DNA from: Ignelater luminosus | Lineage: Eukaryota > Arthropoda > Insecta > Coleoptera > Elateridae | Length of the DNA stretch: 64,000 nucleotides | Reading direction: 5' to 3' | Assembly (NCBI GenBank): GCA_011009095.1 | Contig: VTPC01008339.1 | Span: 1-64,000, forward strand | In this document: one piece after another, positions 58,217-64,000 of the stretch | Position numbering within the stretch: position 1 is the stretch's first letter | Layout of the letters: the number at the start of each line of letters is the position of its first letter | Made by a program: the position numbers and the translations under genes | Notes under the pieces: model-generated | What the model saw: only the letters and a program-made list of their open reading frames with translations | The model's database searches: none | What the model was told of the DNA's origin: nothing

Positions 58217-59411
58217 GGTTTTTTGGAGAGAGAAGAATTTTGCACCCTTACATGCCATTGCTTTTCGATCTTTCAAATTCTGAAACCGAAAAAACCAAAA
58301 AAATTAGAACTACGGTTAAAAAAAATCAGTGATGCTATGGAGTTATGAATTCAAACATGCACTCTTGGATATTTCTGTCACCGCTGTTATTAAAAGTAAC
58401 TCATAATAATAATCATAACAGATCTTAGATTTTAAATGTCCCCAGAGAAAAAAGTCGTTGAGTGAAAGTTCGGCGGACCTAGTAGGCCAGTTAATTGCAT
58501 AATTTGAACCAATAATCTTCTGAAAAAAACTATCGTTTAAATATCCACGTACATCACGGCTGTTATGTGCAGGGCAACCATCCATCTGGAACTAAATCTC
58601 TTAGTCGTCTCTAGCAACTTCAGTTACTGCTGTTGCTATCTTTTCTTGCAGGAGCTGTAAGAAGCGCTCTCCTGTTAAGTTTTCATGTAAGAAAAGCGGT
58701 CCTATAATGTGATGACCTAATAATCCCACCCAAACGTTAATTTTTTCGTGTATTGGGTTCTGGTCTGTAGAATGTTGTGTGGATTCTCACGTGCCCATGC
58801 TCTCTAATTTTACACGTTTGGTTCATTATTCAGTGTGAATTTTGCTCCAGCCGCAAAAAGAATGTTTTTTAGAAAGTTCCTGTCTTCGTTGCATTTTTCC
58901 ATCATTTGGAAGGAAAAACTTGTGCTTTTCTAAAATTTCTAGTACTGTAGTGTACTACAAGCCAACGTTGTTAGCAATTTGCTGCAAACTTGCATTGGGA
59001 TTCTCAGCTACGGCTGCCAAAATATTCGAGGTGTTCTCACCTTCCTCATTCTTTTGTAACTTTTGAATGTTACTGGTACACTTACAATTGTTTAGTACTG
59101 TGCCTATAGCTTCAAACTTGTTTACCATTCTGTTAATCGTCGTACTGCTTGGAATTGACCGATTGAGATATTTGACGCTAAACAACGTACTTACTTCACG
59201 AGCACTATTTTCGGCATAAAACGTTTTTTCTGACATTGAACATATTTTGGAAAACAGAATTTAATAAGAACTTATTGAATTATAACTAAACGTCATCACT
59301 GATTTTTCTAAAACCGTAGTTAAAATTTTTTCGGTTTTCCGGTTTCAGAGTTTGGAAAATTGAAAAGCAATGGCATGTAAGGATGCATAAGTTTCTTCTC
59401 TGCAAAAAACC
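58217..59411 (-). mobile_element. Tc1/mariner-type element with about 115-bp terminal inverted repeats
   Basis: The left end from 58217 and inverted right end to 59411 (GGTTTTTTG) match over about 115 bases with scattered changes (shared CTTACATGCCATTGCTTTTC, CTGAAACCG, AACTACGGTT, AAAATCAGTGATG). TA flanks both ends (58215-58216, 59412-59413). Inside is a damaged transposase on the minus strand. Unusually long TIRs for a 1.2 kb mariner-type element. Confidence 0.85.
58343..59236 (-). pseudogene. Tc1/mariner-type transposase, inactivated
   Basis: The N-terminal part starts at 59236 with MSEKTFYAENSAREVSTLF and SSTTINRMVNKFEAIGT (helix-turn-helix), then EENPNAS-type sequence (AVAENPNASLQQIANNVGL) to a stop. 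The middle carries VWVGLLGHHIIGPLFLHENL. The end has MDGCPAHNSRDVRGYLN (second catalytic Asp) and RSAELSLNDFFLWGHLKSKI. Where the third Asp should be (usually PDLSPND) the text reads AELSLND, so Asp has become Glu. The second-to-third spacing of 36 residues equals that of the intact mariner at 24.1 kb. Several stops and shifts inactivate it. Confidence 0.8.
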
Positions 59412-62400
59412 TATTACACTTTGTTTCTAAAATAATTAAGGAAGAAAATACTACAGATTTAGTAAGTCACCACCTGGCATATTTCTTGTTGCCCCGTGTA
59501 AAACTTCCATTCTCATCGCATAATTATATAAGAATCCTAACTTGAAATAAAAAAGTATAATAAGGGTAAAAAATCATCGATTATATTTTAAATCCACCTT
59601 ACAGTCCTTACAATACCGCACGTTTGAATTCTAGCACAAAATATATTTTCCATCATTGTATTGCGTTCGATGCAGTTTGACATTCATTTTCAATTAGCCA
59701 ATTTAAAAACGAATGGTTGTATTTTATTGTAAATTTGTTTTGTGTAAGTCTTTGGTGAATTCCCTTGGAATTGGAAGAGACACCCAAAACCCAAAATTGA
59801 GTGTGAATTTTGTAACTTAAATATTTACAGCTGTACAATTTCTTTTCTACTTGTAATTTCTCATTTCATTTCCTATTAATTTTTATTGAATAAGACAGAC
59901 GATGTGTGCACGGTCTAAATAAATAACACCGGCAAGCTAATGGAGTTATCATTTCGAATCTAACAATCAATGTAGATATTAAATTAAATTTTTATAGGCT
60001 TTTTGTGACAAAAGGAATATTAATAATTGTGCAATGTCAGCTTGTTTCATATTAAATATCTCTGGCAAAATAGAACAAAAAATAATAAGTTGGCGTACTA
60101 TATACCATACCATATCAGCACACTAGAGGTAAACTCTGTTAAGTCACATTTTTTACAAAAATGAGTTATGTCCATCATTTAAATCAGCTTAATAACGTTT
60201 TTCTTATGGTAAACGGCTTTAAGTCCGTAGTTGCTGCATTTCGCCGATAGATGGAGGTAAGTCCAGTAGGCTGTCAGAGGCAAACTGTGTTGTGTGCACT
60301 TAGTATCACATGCTTCAAGCCTAAAGTAGAGGTAAACAGTTTTAAGTGCCTTTTCAATACCGATTCAGGTAAAAAATACGTGTTAGAGATAACTGATGTA
60401 ATGAGTCGTGGAAAACTTGTAACTTTCTCAAAAGATGCATAGGGCGAAACGGGCCGATAATATGGCCTGCTCGATCAACGTATTTGACACCCTCGGGTTA
60501 TTATGTCTGGGGACCATCACTATTTAATAGTCGCATCAAACAAGTGTAATTCAATGCAGATTCAATGCTTTTTTATAGTCCAATTAAACGCTTGTAATAA
60601 AACGTGGAGTTCAACGCAAACTGATACGGACCTGCAACATGCAAAAATCACAAAATTAACGGTTGAGAATGCAAAAATCAACACCACCAATGGTTATGAA
60701 GCCAAGCCTACAACTAATAACGTGTTATCAAGTGTTTGCTTTTGTGCGGCCAAACCGTTCCTTTGTGCTCAAGTCGCATGTTAGTCTTAAGAATCTGCAG
60801 GTGGTTAAAAGTGTGATATGTCATTTTAAAGGGTAAAGAACAGGGATGGTTTTAAAAATAATTGAACATAATTACCCATTGGATTTTTCTCTTTTACAGC
60901 CTTATGAAGTAAAAGTTAAATTTTAGAGTCATCCTTTTTTTAACTTTCTCCGAGTCTAATTTGCTTAATCACTTGTAGGAGTGGATGGAAATGACTAAAA
61001 TCAATAGAGTAGTTATAAAAAATTATAAAATTATCATTACCTTCAAATTAAAAGCTTCCAGTATTGCAGTGTTCACATTTAAATGGGGAAATACGTCCAA
61101 TTGGGTGAAATTATGAAAAATGACAATCTCTTAAAAAACGTGACACTTTGTGTAATAGTATATTAGGTTAGATATGTTCCAAATCACGTCTTGTACCACC
61201 CCTTTTCGGATATACGGCGGTGAACCAAACACCCTGTATATCGCAAATTCGAAAATAACTATTTCAAATCTCTCTTAATATTGGTTTTCTTTTTTACTAT
61301 GGACACAAATCATATGACAAGTAATTCTTGTACATAGACCTCAATTTGATGAGAAATGAAAAGTAAATAAAAATTTGTAATATTTTAAAAATTTTTAGAT
61401 TCTTCGGAGCGTGTCTCGAATTTCAGATATTTCTCAGTGCGTTTCTGTTAGAATTTTTAATTTATTTAAGTCAGTCTTGGCTTGTCTTCTAAAAAACAAA
61501 GCTTTCATTTTTTTTTTGATATACAATGATTCATTTGTCAGAAATGGTCTGCTTGGCTATTAATAATTCTATTAGTGTTTAGTAACTTTCATAGTAGTCA
61601 GTTTCCAGTTAGTGTCAATGTTAATATTTCGAGTCTGTTTTACAATAATTCAGGGATCTCTTTGTTTTAATTTAGCGAATTGTCACTAAAAGGGATATTT
61701 GGTTTTATCATGTCGTCCATTACCCGTTTCAGTTTCGAAAATTCTCGATTGTTTAACTTTGTTAGCATAACGAAGGACTGCGATCGCCTGTCGGCAGTCT
61801 TGCCAATATAATCCTACACAAAGAGCTTTCACAGTCCTGCCGATGCGATGTAGTGGGATTTGTATTTGATTTACTGAATTTGTATTGTTTGTTTATGTTA
61901 TTTGTAGGACTCTTTTATTGAAGTTTCCGAAATTAATTCATTGAAACTTTGGCGGAGGTGTGGTGTGTAGCCATTGTTTTATTTTAGGATCCTGACATTA
62001 TTTGTAGTTCAATCCAGAAATTCAAAAAGTTTCCCAGATGCGATGTTCATCCTTATGTAGGAGTAATTATTTGATAGTTAATTACTTTGAATACTTTGTG
62101 TAGGTTTCTTTAATGGTAGATAAATTAAAATTTGTTAGTAATTTTGGCAAAGTAATAATGTAAAATTGCTTTTGATTTTGTAAAAGGTTCATGCAATTTT
62201 AATGTTCTATTAAATTATAGAAGAATTTAATGTTTAATAAGAAACTTTGAGTAAAATATTTGAAAAGATTTATAGAGTCATTATAGTTGACAAGTTAATA
62301 AGTTCGCATAATTATTTGAGATTACTTTTATCTTTATTTTAAAATAGTGTTAGTCTTTTGAGAGCCCTCTTTTATTACTTTTTAATTATGACACAATCTT

Positions 62401-64000
62401 AGATAAGTAGCTTCAGTTTAGCCTAGATTAAAGAATTTCTGGATGAATTGTCGGTGCCCCAATATTGGAAGTTTTTTAGTGTTAGCCTACTCAAGTAGAT
62501 ATGTTTCTGTGTAAATATTTATTTTATCTGTGTTCTCCGGAATAAATAGTTAAATTAATCTAAGATAACATGAGTTTTATTATTAAGATAGCAATTTTGT
62601 TACAGGTGAATATGAGTTACATAAGTCTATGATTTTTCTAGAACCGGTGTATGCTACTTTCAATAAAGGTATCCTTCATAATCTTACACCTTACCAATTT
62701 AAAATAATTTAGTTAATTTAATTCTGCTCCCCTTTATGAAATATATCACTTAGGTTGTCTATATTAGACTTTCTATTCTCTTCTTCCAGTGAAGGTTGTT
62801 GTATTATTATCAAAGAGAACTTGGCCTAGAGGTCGAGACGGTCTTGGAGAATCTGATGAGGTACCAGAAAGGTTAATTAATGCTAACTCACTGTTGTTTT
62901 ATTTAACAATCAAACTCTCAAAAGCGTTTTGTATTGTTGGTGAGTTTTATTTGAATTTCTTCTTATCAGCATCTTTTATAAATAGGGTCTTCCACGATAT
63001 TTCAAAAACCTCAATAATATACACTAAACAACTAAAAAAATATTGGCACTGATTTTTCGGGTAGAAAAAATTGTTTTCGTCAGTAAATGCGACTTTAAAA
63101 TGTACTGCAACAAAAGGTAAGCAAAATTTAAACTTTTTGCAATAGTTTATAGGTATACGGTTTTGCCAGTAGAACACTATTTTCATGCATATTTATATTG
63201 ATTTCAAGATACTGATGCAACTTAATTCATGTACTAAGAATGGCTGCTTGTCACAAGAGATCTTAGCACACGATTAAACTACTTAAAATTTGTTTAATTG
63301 TAAAACATGTTTTACTATTGAAATTTATATTGAACGTTTCTATATAAAACAAAGTTGCTATAAATGCAACAAATTATTCAAAAAACTCTCAATATACAGG
63401 GTGAGTTTTTTCCGATGTTTAGTATGGGGATCTCGAAAACTAGCGGAGATAGAGAGACGATTAAATGGGGAAAGAATTGCAGTTTTACGAGCTTAATTTA
63501 ATGAGCTTCTTGTTTTTTAGAAAAAATGCGTGGCTAACTAGATATCTTGGAAAAATAATTTTTTTGTTATTTTGTTTGGTGCTTATATCTCTGTTATTAT
63601 TGACTTTAGAAAAAATGTATAAAGGAAAAAGTTGTAGGTAGTTATGTGCTTAATAATACAGTCTAACCGAATTTTTTGTTTAAGCTATGATTTTTGAGTT
63701 ATGACACAAGGTTATGTTTTTTCTAATGGAAACCATAGTCGGCCATGACTTTATTAAAAAGGCCCTTTTTCAACGATTCTAACGATATACCACTTGACCT
63801 AGTTAGTTTTATAAATAAATAAATTATAGCCTTTTCTTCTTTTCATTTTCGAACTGTTCAAGTAGTATGCTATGGAAACAATTGATATATGTGCATTGCG
63901 TTTAATAATAAAATTTAAGGTAGTTATTAAAATTTTTATTTTAATTTCGAAATTATAAACATAATATTTTGGTGTGAAATGTTTATTCCGTTGGAGTTAC
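59412..64000. other. No gene recognised; two CAGGGTG-type repeat ends
   Basis: 4.6 kb AT-rich region. The frames at 60251-60442, 60503-60784, 62789-63052 and 63290-63496 are short and unrecognised. ATACAGGGTG-type ends occur at 61230-61239 (inverted) and 63394-63403, suggesting undefined repeat copies. Confidence 0.4.

Noticed and set aside
60251-60784. Two plus-strand frames suggesting a small gene
   Set aside because: Slightly less AT-rich and worth a database search, but I recognise no domain and the frames are not linked by clear splice sites.

Overview
The window looks like insect nuclear DNA, most probably from a beetle. It is AT-rich, has spliced genes with GT-AG introns, a tandem array of 7tm_6 odorant receptors, and a dense load of insect-type transposons (hAT, Tc1/mariner, pogo, piggyBac, Ty3/gypsy, a non-LTR element, tRNA-derived SINEs). 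The order is inferred from the style of the receptors and cannot be proven from sequence alone.

The only host genes I can support are four odorant receptor (OR) genes. All lie on the minus strand and share one architecture: a large first coding exon of 767-770 bases, then exons of 100, 105, 156 and 54-60 bases. They span 9740-13837 (OR-1, one-base frameshift), 22088-29676 (OR-2), 38034-40087 (OR-3) and 46951-51933 (OR-4). OR-2 to OR-4 read as intact proteins of 394-396 residues. In each gene the ATG directly follows a TTTTAG splice acceptor, and a GTAAGT or GTAAGTA donor lies 79-516 bases further upstream, which predicts a non-coding leader exon. OR-1 resembles OR-3 in its 5' half and 5' flank but OR-2 in its last two exons and 3' flank, so it looks like a recombinant whose joint lies in intron 3.

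The rest is mainly mobile DNA. From left to right: a decayed hAT (983-2430); a long-inverted-repeat element with a coding spacer (2583-3943); a 1.7 kb element with 5-base target duplications and an intron-containing orphan gene (5269-6994); a DD83E transposase fragment (7148-7620); gypsy pol remains inside OR-1 intron 3; a hAT-like element (16440-18456) next to a microsatellite; a 712-base foldback element built from short tandem repeats, with a telomere-like array in its loop (19329-20040); an intact mariner inside OR-2 intron 3 (23972-25276); pieces of the orphan family (25.5 and 27.2 kb); two opposed tRNA-SINEs (30.6-31.0 kb); a pogo remnant and a YqaJ-nuclease pseudogene (32.3-34.4 kb); a piggyBac remnant (41.3 kb); a palindromic element (44411-45335); a truncated non-LTR element in OR-4 flanked by about 127-base direct repeats (49389-50879); an intron-containing DD83E transposase pseudogene (53267-54622); a 79-base tandem array (57.7 kb); and a decayed mariner with about 115-base inverted repeats (58217-59411).

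The ORs would each pair with the co-receptor Orco to form odour-gated channels in sensory neurons; this is family knowledge and is not visible here. Intron 3 is the repeated landing site for transposons (OR-1, OR-2 and OR-4), while exons are mostly spared. The best candidates for something undescribed are the foldback element, the orphan-gene element, and the exon apparently preserved by a very long target-site duplication in OR-4.
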